Assembly (NCBI RefSeq): GCF_019904175.1
Contig: NZ_CP061913.1
Coordinates: 4,588,001 to 4,652,000 of the forward strand
DNA length: 64,000 nucleotides
Source of the DNA: Dactylosporangium vinaceum
GTDB taxonomy: Bacteria; Actinomycetota; Actinomycetes; Mycobacteriales; Micromonosporaceae
Direction of reading: 5' to 3'
The notes under the pieces: model-generated
Databases searched by the model: none
Told to the model about the DNA's origin: nothing
The model's input: only the letters and a program-made list of their open reading frames with translations
Made by a program: the position numbers and the translations under genes
In this document: positions 19,102-26,996 of the stretch, piece after piece
Layout of the letters: every line of letters begins with the position of its first letter
Position numbering within the stretch: the stretch's first letter is position 1

Positions 19102-19620
19102 ATGGGGTATGTCGAGGTCGGTGCGCGCCTGCTGCTGGCGACGGTGTTCGCGGTGGCGCTGTTCGGGAAGGTGACAGGCGCCCGGGCGTACGCGGCGTTC
19201 GTCGACTCGCTGCTGCAGATGCGCGTGCTGCCCGCCAGGGCCGCCCGGCCCGCGGCGGCGGCGTCGATCGCGACCGAGGCGGCGGTCGTCGTGCTGCTCG
19301 TGCTGCCGTGGCGGTGGGCCGCCGTCGCCGGGTTCGTCCTGGCCGCCGGGCTGCTCGCGGTGTTCGCGGCGGCGATCGCGATGAGCCTGCGGGGCGGCAA
19401 CCGGGCGCCGTGCCGGTGCTTCGGCGCCTCCGCCACGGCGCTGGGCAAGGGGCACATCGTGCGCAACTCGGTGCTGATCGCGATCGCGCTGGCCGGGCTG
19501 GCGGCGGCGGCCGGAGCCGGGGCGATCGCCGTGCCCGGGGCCGTTGTCGCCGGGGCGGCGGGGCTTGTCGTCGGCATCGTCGTCACCGCCTACGACGACA
19601 TCGCCGCGCTGTTCCGGTAA
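19102..19620 (+). CDS. MauE/DoxX-like integral membrane protein
   Basis: A 172-residue protein with four hydrophobic segments and a CRCFG cysteine pair in the third loop, characteristic of the MauE branch of the DoxX-like family. MauE proteins assist disulfide handling or electron transfer at the membrane. No thioredoxin-like partner sits beside it here. GGAGG precedes ATG 19102. Divergent from the PNPOx-fold gene, with a 40-bp gap. Confidence 0.82.
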   Translation: MGYVEVGARLLLATVFAVALFGKVTGARAYAAFVDSLLQMRVLPARAARPAAAASIATEAAVVVLLVLPWRWAAVAGFVLAAGLLAVFAAAIAMSLRGGNRAPCRCFGASATALGKGHIVRNSVLIAIALAGLAAAAGAGAIAVPGAVVAGAAGLVVGIVVTAYDDIAALFR

Positions 19621-19666
19621 CCGTTCGGCCCGGCCTGCGCCGGGCCGTCACCGTCCGGCCGGGCGG

Positions 19667-20314
19667 TCACCGCACCGGCGGGGCGACGAGCAGCCCGGAC
19701 GCCGGGTCGTGGCCGTGCGGCGGCGGACCGGCGACGATCAGCGTGGCGTGCGCCCACGGCTGCTCACGCAGCAGGAACGGCAGCTCCTCGCGCAGCCAGT
19801 TCGCGATGTGCTCCTGCTGCTCGGCGCAGTCCCCGTCGCGGTCCACGAGCAGCCGCTCCTGCTCGTCCAGGTCGCCCTGCAGCCACATCGCCGCATCCAG
19901 CCAACGCGCGAGCTCACGCCGGATGATGCCGGTCCCCTCGACCCACACCCAGTCCGCGCCGGCCGGGACGGTGATCGAGCCGGCCCGGCCGTGCGCGGCC
20001 CAGGCGGCGGGCCGGTAGTCGACGGCCGCACCGCGGTGCAGCGGCTCCAGGATGTGCTCGGCCATCAGCCCGCCCCAGTCGAAGTAGGCGTGGTGCCAGG
20101 CGACATCGTCGGTATGGACGACGGCGGAGTTCGGCACCGCCCGCCGCAACCGTTCGGCGAGCGTCGTCTTCCCGGCCCCGCCCCGCCCGTCGACGGCGAT
20201 CACCCGCGGCCGCCCCACGACATCCGGCGCCGCCGCGCGCAGCCGCCCGACCGCGTCGAGCACGGTGATGCTCCGCCAGCCGGTGGCCTCGGGTTCGCCC
20301 TCATGCAGCCGCAT
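19667..20314 (-). CDS. P-loop kinase, uridine-kinase-like
   Basis: A 215-residue ATP-binding protein with Walker A GRGGAGKTTLAERLRR near residue 45 and the following HTDDVAWHHAYFDWGG. The latter resembles the substrate-binding segment of actinobacterial uridine/nucleoside-kinase-like proteins. It probably phosphorylates a small molecule. ATG 20314 is chosen with GGAG upstream; a longer reading upstream runs through the intergenic space toward the divergent membrane-protein gene. Confidence 0.75.
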   Translation of the reverse strand: MRLHEGEPEATGWRSITVLDAVGRLRAAAPDVVGRPRVIAVDGRGGAGKTTLAERLRRAVPNSAVVHTDDVAWHHAYFDWGGLMAEHILEPLHRGAAVDYRPAAWAAHGRAGSITVPAGADWVWVEGTGIIRRELARWLDAAMWLQGDLDEQERLLVDRDGDCAEQQEHIANWLREELPFLLREQPWAHATLIVAGPPPHGHDPASGLLVAPPVR

Positions 20315-20425
20315 CGATCCTGCATCTCCAGCCGCCCGAACCTGAAACATCGGCCCGCCCACGCATCTGCGGCAAACCGGAAATCGTTCGGTGTGGCCGG
20401 CCGCGGGCGCCGGTTCAATACCCGC

Positions 20426-20737
20426 ATGGACCCCATATCGCTCGTCCTGCTCGGGATGGCGCTCTTCGGCGGGGCGGCCGTCGTGACGATCGCATATCTC
20501 ACCATCGACGATCTCATGCACTGGTTCCGGGACCGGCGGCACCTGCTGCGCAATCGCAACACCATAGCGGCCACCGTGATCAAGACGATCGGCAGCGGGA
20601 AGTACCGCACCGTCCAAGGCATCTTCAACACCGCATCGAACTCCTGGGTGCAGTCCCGGACGCTCGAGTCGGACTCCATCAGCGCCGATCTGGCGTACCG
20701 GCACCGCGGCGACGGCACCGCCGTCTACACCGTCTGA
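20426..20737 (+). CDS. Small single-span membrane protein, paralogue A of the AAA+ module
   Basis: A 103-residue protein with one N-terminal transmembrane segment (residues 4-28), then a cytoplasmic part with TIDDLMHWFRDRR and SGKYRTVQGIFN. A second gene 430 bp downstream encodes a protein of identical length with the same layout and the matching NGQYRTVQGVFN, so they are paralogues. I know no named family. It opens a four-gene co-directional set ending in an AAA+ ATPase. ATG 20426 follows a GC-rich leader without a strong ribosome site; a leaderless start is possible. Confidence 0.75.
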   Translation: MDPISLVLLGMALFGGAAVVTIAYLTIDDLMHWFRDRRHLLRNRNTIAATVIKTIGSGKYRTVQGIFNTASNSWVQSRTLESDSISADLAYRHRGDGTAVYTV

Positions 20738-20756
20738 CCTGCGAGCGGAGCTTCTG

Positions 20757-21155
20757 ATGCGTTGGAAATCGCAGCAACAGCAACAGCAGCACCCACGGCA
20801 GCGGCAGTGGCCGTCGCAGGAGGCGGCCCAGCAGGCGGTGCTGCAGCTCACCGAGGCGGTGAAGGCGCTGGTATCGGCCATCGCGCCGCCCGGGGGTGAC
20901 CGGGTGCTGACCTACGAGCGGGCGATCGGCTGGTTCGTCGAGCATCGGCCGCCGATCCCGGTGTCCGGCGGCGCCATCCTGCGCAGTCCGGCCCCGGACG
21001 GGCGGACCGAGATCCTGCAGGTCTTCCTGACCGAGCACCAGCAGGTCGCCGTCGACGGCAAAGGGGTGCCCTACGGCCGGCGGTTCGTCGTCGACCGGCT
21101 CGACGAGGAACTGACCGAATCGTTCGACAACACGGCGCTACTCATCGTGAACTGA
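20757..21155 (+). CDS. Gln-rich protein of unknown function in the AAA+ module
   Basis: 132 residues. The N-terminus carries a run of six Gln within a Q/R-rich stretch and a short amphipathic helix. From about residue 45 there is a compact domain (LTYERAIGWFVEHRPPIPVSGG ... TEILQVFLTEHQQVAVDG) that looks alpha/beta and soluble. No membrane segment. GCGGAG precedes ATG 20757, and the gene sits 19 bp after paralogue A and 12 bp before paralogue B, so it is co-transcribed. No family recognised. Confidence 0.72.
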   Translation: MRWKSQQQQQQHPRQRQWPSQEAAQQAVLQLTEAVKALVSAIAPPGGDRVLTYERAIGWFVEHRPPIPVSGGAILRSPAPDGRTEILQVFLTEHQQVAVDGKGVPYGRRFVVDRLDEELTESFDNTALLIVN

Positions 21156-21167
21156 CGGGACAGTCTC

Positions 21168-21479
21168 ATGGGAATCGAGCTCATCATCATGGCCGCCCTG
21201 GCCATCGCGCAGGTCGCGGCGGCCATCTACATCGTGTTCCTGACCTTCTCGGAAATCGTCGACTGGTTCTCCAACCGGCGCAGCATGTCGAGCGTCGACC
21301 GCAGCCGGCTCGGATTCACCTTGCAGGACATGATGAACAACGGGCAGTACCGCACCGTGCAGGGCGTGTTCAACCAGGCGGTCGGGTCCGTCGAGGACGC
21401 GCGCACGATCACGTCCGGCGACGTCGACTCGACCCTCGCCGGCTACCACCAGGACCAGCGCCTGGTGGTGTACCCATGA
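21168..21479 (+). CDS. Small single-span membrane protein, paralogue B of the AAA+ module
   Basis: 103 residues, one N-terminal transmembrane segment (about 4-29), then FSEIVDWFSNRR and NNGQYRTVQGVFNQ, matching paralogue A at the WF-x-x-RR and YRTVQG positions. The conserved cytoplasmic motif next to the membrane suggests an assembly or partner-binding surface. The stop overlaps the ATG that begins the 84-bp tandem repeat (ATGA). Function unknown. Confidence 0.75.
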   Translation: MGIELIIMAALAIAQVAAAIYIVFLTFSEIVDWFSNRRSMSSVDRSRLGFTLQDMMNNGQYRTVQGVFNQAVGSVEDARTITSGDVDSTLAGYHQDQRLVVYP

Positions 21480-21652
21480 CCGGTCCGGAGCGTGCGGAGG
21501 GGCCGGTCATCAGGGGGTGCAGTTCGACGGTCGGGCGCGCGGAGCGGAGCGGAGGGCGCATGACCGGTCCGGAGCGTGCGGAGGGGCCGGTCATCAGGGG
21601 GCGCAGTTCGACGGTCGGGGGCGCGGAGCGGCGCGGAGCGTGCATGACCGAC
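21476..21652. repeat. Two exact-length 84-bp tandem repeats plus a third start
   Basis: Units begin at 21476 and 21560, and a third copy starts at 21644 with ATGACCG. The two full units differ at only a handful of positions. Each opens with a 35-bp imperfect palindrome whose arms are ATGACCGG and CCGGTCAT. In frame, each unit also reads as 28 codons beginning MTGPERAEGPVIRG, giving a 73-residue ORF from 21476 to 21697 that overlaps the next gene's start. Whether this is translated, or is an RNA hairpin array controlling the downstream ATPase gene, cannot be told. Confidence 0.85.
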
Positions 21653-21680
21653 CTGCCCCACCGACCCTCTGGAGCGAGCC

Positions 21681-22847
21681 GTGCGTCAGATTCCTGAGCA
21701 GCTCGTCGTCATCGACGGCATGCCGGCCGACCTGACCGAGACCACGGCGGCCGTCGCCCGCAGCCGCCTGTCCCGGGCGTATACCGCCGTGGCCGCCGAG
21801 ACGCGCGCGGCCGACCTGTTCATCACGGTCGGGCGCCCGCCGGTCGGCGCCCGGCTCCAGCCCGGACCGGTCCCGGCACCGTCCCGGCGCCCGTCGGCCG
21901 ACGACGAGCTCAGCGTCGCCGAGCGGGCCGCCCGCTACCCGGCCGGGCCGCCGCGGTTCACCTTCGATCAGCTGGTGCTGCCGCCGCACCTGCGGGACGC
22001 GCTGCTGAGCGCGGTCGAAGCCATGCGCCTGCGGCCGAAGATCTTCGACGAGTGGGGGCTGCGGGCGGTGGAGCCCTCCCCGAGCACCGCGCTCAACCTG
22101 CACGGGCCCCCGGGCACCGGCAAGTCCCTCGCCGCCCACGCGATCGCGGACCGGCTCCGAATGCCGATCATCACGGCCGGCTACGCCGAGATCGAGAGCA
22201 AGTTCCACGGCGACGGCCCGAAGAACGTCCAGGCGATCTTCGAGGCGGCGCAGCGGCAACGGGCGCTGCTGTTCATCGACGAGGCGGACTCACTGCTGTC
22301 GCACCGGCTGACGAACGTCAGTCAGGGCTCCGACCAGGCGATCAACTCGATGCGCAGCCAGATCGTGCTCAGCCTGGACCGGTTCGAGGGCATTGTCGTC
22401 TTCGCCACGAACCTGGTGTCGAACTACGACCGGGCGTTCCAGTCGCGGGTCCGCCACTTCAACTTCACACTGCCCGATGCCGAGCACCGCACCGAGATCT
22501 GGCGCCGGCTGCTCGTCCCGCAGCTGCCCCGGGCCGCCGACGTCGACGCGGTGCTCCTGGCCGGGCTGACCGAGGGTTGCAGCGGACGGGAGATGAAGCT
22601 CGCGCTCATCGCCGCGGCCGAGCGGGTGGCGATCGCCGGGCGCGACGCCCTGGGTCGCGCGGACTTCGAGGCGGCGATCGACCAGATCGTCGCGGCCCGG
22701 GCCGAGGTCGAAACCGCCGGTGGGCGCGAAGCGACACCGCAGGAGCGGGAGGCGATCGAGCAGCAGCTGGTCGTGCAGGGGATCATCGAGGCGAAGGTTG
22801 ACCGCACGCCTCCGCCAGCCGAGCCCGCAGACGCTCCGGATCGGTGA
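21681..22847 (+). CDS. Classical AAA+ ATPase of the membrane-protein module
   Basis: 388 residues. A ~95-residue N-terminal region precedes one AAA domain with Walker A HGPPGTGKS near residue 142, Walker B ALLFIDEADSLL near 197, and a second-region-of-homology element FATNLVSNYDRAFQSRVRHF with the Arg finger. The residue pattern is that of the classical AAA clade (spastin/Vps4/FtsH-like remodelers) rather than helicase or Clp types; no protease motif is present. GTG 21681 is set by GGAG six bases upstream. The stop lies 65 bp inside the convergent Crp-family gene. It likely remodels or assembles the small membrane proteins encoded upstream, an inference from gene order. Confidence 0.85.
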   Translation: MRQIPEQLVVIDGMPADLTETTAAVARSRLSRAYTAVAAETRAADLFITVGRPPVGARLQPGPVPAPSRRPSADDELSVAERAARYPAGPPRFTFDQLVLPPHLRDALLSAVEAMRLRPKIFDEWGLRAVEPSPSTALNLHGPPGTGKSLAAHAIADRLRMPIITAGYAEIESKFHGDGPKNVQAIFEAAQRQRALLFIDEADSLLSHRLTNVSQGSDQAINSMRSQIVLSLDRFEGIVVFATNLVSNYDRAFQSRVRHFNFTLPDAEHRTEIWRRLLVPQLPRAADVDAVLLAGLTEGCSGREMKLALIAAAERVAIAGRDALGRADFEAAIDQIVAARAEVETAGGREATPQEREAIEQQLVVQGIIEAKVDRTPPPAEPADAPDR

Positions 22848-23487
22848 CCAGCAGGGTGCCGTACCCCACGCGGACACAGTCACGCAGCTGTGCGAACACA
22901 CTGCTGACGCGGCGGGCGGTGATGCCGGTCATCGCGGCCCAGTCGTCCTGCGTCAGGGGCACCGGGATGAGATGCCCGCTCGGCGTCGGCTCACCGAAGT
23001 CCTGCGCGAGCTCGAGGACGGCGTGGAGCAGGCGGCGCCGGGCCGGGCCGGCCAGGAAGTCGATCTGACGGCGGGCGGCTGTGCGCAGTTTCGCGATGAC
23101 AGCCGCCCGCACCGCCCGGTCGACGTCGGAGTGGTGCTCCAGCAGGCTCAGGAACGCCTGCTTGTCGATGCGGCGGCAGAGGACCGGTCCGGCCGCCTCG
23201 ACGCTGGCCGAGCGCGTGCCGTTGTCCAGCGCGCTCAGCTCGCCGGTGAGCTCACCAGGGCCGCAGATGGCGATGAGGGCCGCGGTACCGTCGCCGGCCC
23301 GGACCCAGACCTTCACGAAGCCCTGCAGCAGCAGGAACACGCCGGCGCCCGGCGAGTCCATCGAGAGCAGCGTCGCCCCGGCGGTGAACCGCGCGGCGCG
23401 GCCGGCCTGGAGGACGGCGGTGCGGGACGCTTCACTCACGTCCTCGAGCACGCGACGCGACGCCGCGCGGGGTAATCGATAGACCAT
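22783..23487 (-). CDS. Crp/Fnr-family transcriptional regulator
   Basis: A 234-residue protein. An N-terminal cyclic-nucleotide-binding beta-barrel (GAGVFLLLQGFVKVWV ... CGPGELTGELSAL) is followed by the long dimer helix and a C-terminal winged helix (LTQDDWAAMTGITARRVSSVFAQL). The Fe-S cysteines of Fnr are not evident. Its 3' end overlaps the AAA+ gene by 65 bp on the opposite strand. Targets are unknown. Confidence 0.88.
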   Translation of the reverse strand: MVYRLPRAASRRVLEDVSEASRTAVLQAGRAARFTAGATLLSMDSPGAGVFLLLQGFVKVWVRAGDGTAALIAICGPGELTGELSALDNGTRSASVEAAGPVLCRRIDKQAFLSLLEHHSDVDRAVRAAVIAKLRTAARRQIDFLAGPARRRLLHAVLELAQDFGEPTPSGHLIPVPLTQDDWAAMTGITARRVSSVFAQLRDCVRVGYGTLLVTDPERLRARLAEACGQPSPR

Positions 23488-23723
23488 GCAATCCTCAGCA
23501 ACCAGTGGGCTCGCGTCTCGGTGACCGGTGCTGACGGACAGCGGCCGGGCGGGCGCCGGCCGAGCCGGGCCCGGACGCTGCGCGCCGACAGTGCAGGACA
23601 GCGTCGCCGTGCTCGCCACGCACGCCGGAGCGAGCGCATCGGCCGGGCTGTGCTGCGGCTGGCTCCCTCGCGCGCGGATCGATCCGGTGCGGAGGCCTGG
23701 GTCGGGGTGCCGCCGGGGTTGTG

Positions 23724-24812
23724 TCAGCCGCGGGTCTCGTTCGCCCGGGCGTGCAGGGCCGCGGCGAGGCCGGCCGGTGTCTGGGCGGCCCGGCGCAGGC
23801 GGGCGGCGCCGTTGCCCTCGGTGCGCAGGCGGTCCACGCCGGTCTCGACGAGGTCGAGGTCGCCGTGTTCGGCAAGCACCGGGGTGACGGTGGTGATCAG
23901 GTCGCCGACCACGTCCCAGGCCGGGCGGGCGGCGCGGTGGCGCAGGTCCATCAGGGTGCCGGTCAGGCCCGTGTGACAGGCGTTCCAGTGGGCGGCGCGC
24001 AGCAGGTGCTCGGGGACGTCGAGCGGCGGGGCGGCCGCCCGGTCCACGGTGGCGACCAGGGCGCGGATCAGCGCGGCCAGGAGCACGGCGTCGCCGGCGG
24101 TGGCGGAGACGTCGGCGATGCGCACCTCGACCGTCGGGTAGTCGAGGGACGGGCGGGCGTACCACCAGACCATCGACGGTTTGAGCATCGCGCCGGTGGC
24201 GACCAGCTCGGCGACCGTGCGCTCGTAGTCGGCGAAGTCGCGCAGCGGCGGCGGCGGGATCGTGCCGGGCCACCGGTCGTTGGCGATGCCGCGCCAGCTG
24301 TCGAAGCCGGTGTCGGCGCCGCCGTCGAACGGGGAGTTCGCGGTCATCGCCTGCAGGACCGGCAGCCACGGGCGCAGGGCCGTGCAGATGCGCACCGCCC
24401 GGTCGCGGTCCGGGACGCCGACGTGGACCTGGCCGCCGCACAGGGCCGGATCATGACCGATCCGGCCGTAGTGCTCGGCGATCGCGCGGTAGTGCGGCGA
24501 GTGCGTGACGCTCACGTCCGGCTCCGCGACCGGGGAGGCGCCGAGCGCGACGAGCCGCGCACCGGTCCGGGCGGCGGCGTCCGCGGCGGCGTGCCGGTTG
24601 GCCAGCAGCGCCGAGCGGAGTTCGGCCGTGCCGGTGCAGACGGGCGTCACCATCTCCAGGCAGCTGCGGCGGAACTCCTGGCGACTGGCCGGGCGGACCT
24701 CGTCCGGCAGCGCGGCGCGGACCTGCGCCACGGCCGGGCGGCTGTGCCAGGTGTCCGGGTCGAGCAGCAGGAACTCCTCTTCGACTCCCATGGTCAGCGG
24801 CACATCGATCAC
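23724..24812 (-). CDS. Carboxylate-amine ligase of the glutamate-cysteine ligase GCS2/YbdK family
   Basis: 362 residues, usual length for YbdK-type proteins. Family motifs include MGVEEEFLLLDP at the start, a Gly/His stretch CGGQVHVGVPDRDRA, and TVEVRIADV, which lines the ATP/glutamate site in gamma-glutamyl ligases. It should join an amine to a carboxylate with ATP; these proteins have weak gamma-glutamylcysteine synthetase activity and their real substrates are mostly unknown. GTG 24812 lies seven residues before the MGVEEEF motif, where an internal ATG could also serve. Confidence 0.85.
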   Translation of the reverse strand: MIDVPLTMGVEEEFLLLDPDTWHSRPAVAQVRAALPDEVRPASRQEFRRSCLEMVTPVCTGTAELRSALLANRHAAADAAARTGARLVALGASPVAEPDVSVTHSPHYRAIAEHYGRIGHDPALCGGQVHVGVPDRDRAVRICTALRPWLPVLQAMTANSPFDGGADTGFDSWRGIANDRWPGTIPPPPLRDFADYERTVAELVATGAMLKPSMVWWYARPSLDYPTVEVRIADVSATAGDAVLLAALIRALVATVDRAAAPPLDVPEHLLRAAHWNACHTGLTGTLMDLRHRAARPAWDVVGDLITTVTPVLAEHGDLDLVETGVDRLRTEGNGAARLRRAAQTPAGLAAALHARANETRG

Positions 24813-24858
24813 GCTATAGCCGACCCGGTCGGCCGGCCACCCGGCACACCGCCAACGC

Positions 24859-24978
24859 GGCCGGGCTGCGCGGGTGCCCGGCCTGTGCGGTGGCCGGCCT
24901 GTGCGGGGTGGCCGGCTTGTGCGGGGTGGCCGGGCTGTGCGGGTGGCCGGGCTGTGCGGGTGGCGGGGCTCAGCGGGT
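24859..24978. repeat. Degenerate tandem array of 16-18 bp units
   Basis: Seven consecutive variants of GGCCGGGCTGTGCGGGT, two of them identical (24928-24944 and 24945-24961). The last copy runs into the stop codon of the minus-strand gene at 24970. The array fills the space between that gene and the YbdK-like gene. It is G-rich on the plus strand and could act as a transcription-pausing or recombination-prone spacer. Confidence 0.75.
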
Positions 24979-26058
24979 CAGGGCGGCCAGGTCCAGCGCG
25001 TGCCAGGTGGAGCGCTGCCGGTCTCCTGTCGACCACCACAGGAAGTGGCCGGCCGCCTGGACCTGGTCGACGTCGTCGGCGACGGTGATGAGGCGGAACG
25101 TGGTCAGGTCGAACAGGGACAGGCGGTGGGAGGAGTCGAACGCGGAGCGGGTGCCGGTCTGCAGGACGACCTCGAAGCGGTCGAGGAGGGCGACGTTGCC
25201 GACCGCGGCGAACGTGTCGGCGCCGCCGACGCGGTGGCGGGCGGTGCCGTCCGGGTGCAGGACCGAGTAGCTGGTGTCCCCGCCCGTGCCGGCGGCCACG
25301 ATCGAGCGGCACCAGGTGGGGGAGCAGTCGACGGTTTCCGCGGCGGACTTCACGACAGTGGTGCGCCGGCCGGTGGCCGGGTCGAGCAGTTCCTGGCGGC
25401 CGCTCTGCCGCGCGGCGGCCGCGGTCTGCAGCCAGGGCCAGGCCGAGAGCTCGAACGAGCCGTCGACCGCGGTCGTCGTCACGGGGCCGCCGGACGTGGG
25501 GATCGACCTGATCTCGGTGCGGCTGCCGGCGGTCGCGGCCCAGGACAGCAGCCGGTCGTGGAGCACCAGGTCGTGCTCGGCGCCCTGGAAGACGCCCTCG
25601 CCGGTGTCGGTGGTGAGCACCGTCGGATTTCCGCGGGTGTCGGCGCGCCACAGGCGGTACGACAGCGGCTGTTGTGTCGTTGCCGTTGCCTCGACCCAGA
25701 AGAACGTGCCGGCGTCGGCGGTGAAGCCCGTGAACCGAGGGTAGTGGTCGGCGTCGATGCTGGCGAGCTGCTGGGTCTCGTACCCGGTGCGCAGCAGCAC
25801 CCGTTGCGCGCGGCCGTCGGGGCTCGGGGCGACACCGACCGCCGTGTACGGGTCGAGGTAGAGGGCCGGGGTGAAGCGCGTGCCGTCGTCGAGCGTCGCC
25901 GTCTGTGTCGCCACCTGCACTGCCGGCCAGATCTGGTGCAGCGACGGCTGTGGTGGTGCGGCCGGCGAGGGCTGGGCCGGGTCGGCCAGGATCAGCCAGC
26001 CACCGAGCAGCAGCGTGACGCCGAGGGCGATCGGGCGGATGAGCTGGGCGGCGGGCAC
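24970..26058 (-). CDS. Membrane-anchored, propeller-like exported protein of unknown function
   Basis: About 362 residues. A hydrophobic N-terminal helix (RPIALGVTLLLGGWLILAD) should act as signal anchor. The rest alternates short strands and turns, with repeated patterns such as FTADAGTFFWVEA, HDRLLSWAAT and LFDLTTFRLITV, suggesting a six- or seven-bladed propeller outside the membrane. Two Cys in DCSPTWCRS may pair. GTG 26058 places the hydrophobic segment at the N-terminus; longer readings to 26136 add an implausible Pro/Gly-rich stretch. No enzyme motif seen. Confidence 0.75.
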   Translation of the reverse strand: MPAAQLIRPIALGVTLLLGGWLILADPAQPSPAAPPQPSLHQIWPAVQVATQTATLDDGTRFTPALYLDPYTAVGVAPSPDGRAQRVLLRTGYETQQLASIDADHYPRFTGFTADAGTFFWVEATATTQQPLSYRLWRADTRGNPTVLTTDTGEGVFQGAEHDLVLHDRLLSWAATAGSRTEIRSIPTSGGPVTTTAVDGSFELSAWPWLQTAAAARQSGRQELLDPATGRRTTVVKSAAETVDCSPTWCRSIVAAGTGGDTSYSVLHPDGTARHRVGGADTFAAVGNVALLDRFEVVLQTGTRSAFDSSHRLSLFDLTTFRLITVADDVDQVQAAGHFLWWSTGDRQRSTWHALDLAALTR

Positions 26059-26122
26059 GCCGTGCAGACTACCCGGCGAAGCCTCCTGCTCAGGCGGCCC
26101 GGCGCCCGGGCCCGCTCCCGGC

Positions 26123-26134
26123 CGGGACGGGCCC
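26123..26134. promoter_or_regulatory. CGGGACGGGCCC motif upstream of the universal stress protein
   Basis: Lies 43 bp before ATG 26178. The same 12-mer with one change (CGGGACGGGTCC) occurs upstream of the phosphoketolase operon at 36347-36358 on the minus strand. Both gene types belong to DosR/DevR-like hypoxia regulons in other actinobacteria. The spacing does not match the mycobacterial DosR box exactly, so binding by such a regulator is a guess. Confidence 0.35.
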
Positions 26135-26177
26135 AAAGCCTCTGCTCCCGTGTACCGCCCGGGGCCACGCTGGAGTC

Positions 26178-26996
26178 ATGAAGACCAACGGGATCGTCGT
26201 CGGGTACGACGGATCGCCCGAAGCGCGCAGAGCAGTCGAATGGGCCGCGGCCGAGGCCGGGCGACTCGGCTGCACGCTGCGGATCGTCACCACCTACGAA
26301 GTCACCTGGCCCGGGGCCTACTACGCGGCCGCCGCCGAACAGATCGACGCCGCCCGGCAGGCCGCCGCGGCCCTCATTGCCGAGATCGCCGCGGGGGTAC
26401 GTCAGCTGCGCCCGACGATCGACCTGGAAGGCGTCACGGTCGCGGCGTCGGCCGCGGCGACCCTCCTCGACCACGGCGACGCGGGCGCGCAGCTGCTCGT
26501 CGTCGGCAACCGCGGGGCCGGCGGGCTGACGAACCTGCTGCTGGGCTCGGTGAGCCAGCAGGTCGCCACGCACGCGAAGGTGCCGGTGGCGGTCGTCCGC
26601 GGGCGGCCGGACCCGTCCATCGGCCCGGTCGTGGCCGGTGTCGACGGGTCGGCGTCCGGCGACACGGCGCTCGGCGTCGCGTTCGAGGCGGCCCGGGCGC
26701 GCGGGCGGGTGCTGGTGGCGGTCCGGGCGTACCCGGAGGAGGGCGGCGACGAGACCGTCGAGCGGGCGGCCCTGGAGGAGTCCCTGGCCACCTGGCGCAC
26801 CAAGTATCCCGACGTGCCTGTCGCGCCGCAGGTCGCCGCCGGCCGCCCGGCCGCCGTGCTCGTCGACGCCTCACGCACGGCGACGCTGCTCGTCGTCGGC
26901 AGCCGGGGCCACGGCGGGTTCGCCGGGCTGCTGCTGGGCTCCGTCGGCCAGCAGCTGATGCACCACGCCGACTGTCCGGTGATCATCGCCCACTGA
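26178..26996 (+). CDS. Tandem universal stress protein
   Basis: 272 residues made of two UspA domains. Domain 1 begins GIVVGYDGSPEARRAVEWA and carries the ATP-binding GNRGAGGLTNLLLGSVS. Domain 2 begins VVAGVDGSASGDTALG and carries GSRGHGGFAGLLLGSVG. Both G-x2-G-x9-G-S/T motifs are intact, so both halves should bind ATP. Tandem Usp proteins of this form are typical of actinobacterial hypoxia and dormancy regulons. GGAG precedes ATG 26178. Monocistronic by context. Confidence 0.92.
   Translation: MKTNGIVVGYDGSPEARRAVEWAAAEAGRLGCTLRIVTTYEVTWPGAYYAAAAEQIDAARQAAAALIAEIAAGVRQLRPTIDLEGVTVAASAAATLLDHGDAGAQLLVVGNRGAGGLTNLLLGSVSQQVATHAKVPVAVVRGRPDPSIGPVVAGVDGSASGDTALGVAFEAARARGRVLVAVRAYPEEGGDETVERAALEESLATWRTKYPDVPVAPQVAAGRPAAVLVDASRTATLLVVGSRGHGGFAGLLLGSVGQQLMHHADCPVIIAH

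Noticed and set aside
20281-20320. CRISPR-like or attachment-site repeat near the kinase start
   Set aside because: No repeated unit with regular spacers is present; only short chance matches in GC-rich sequence.
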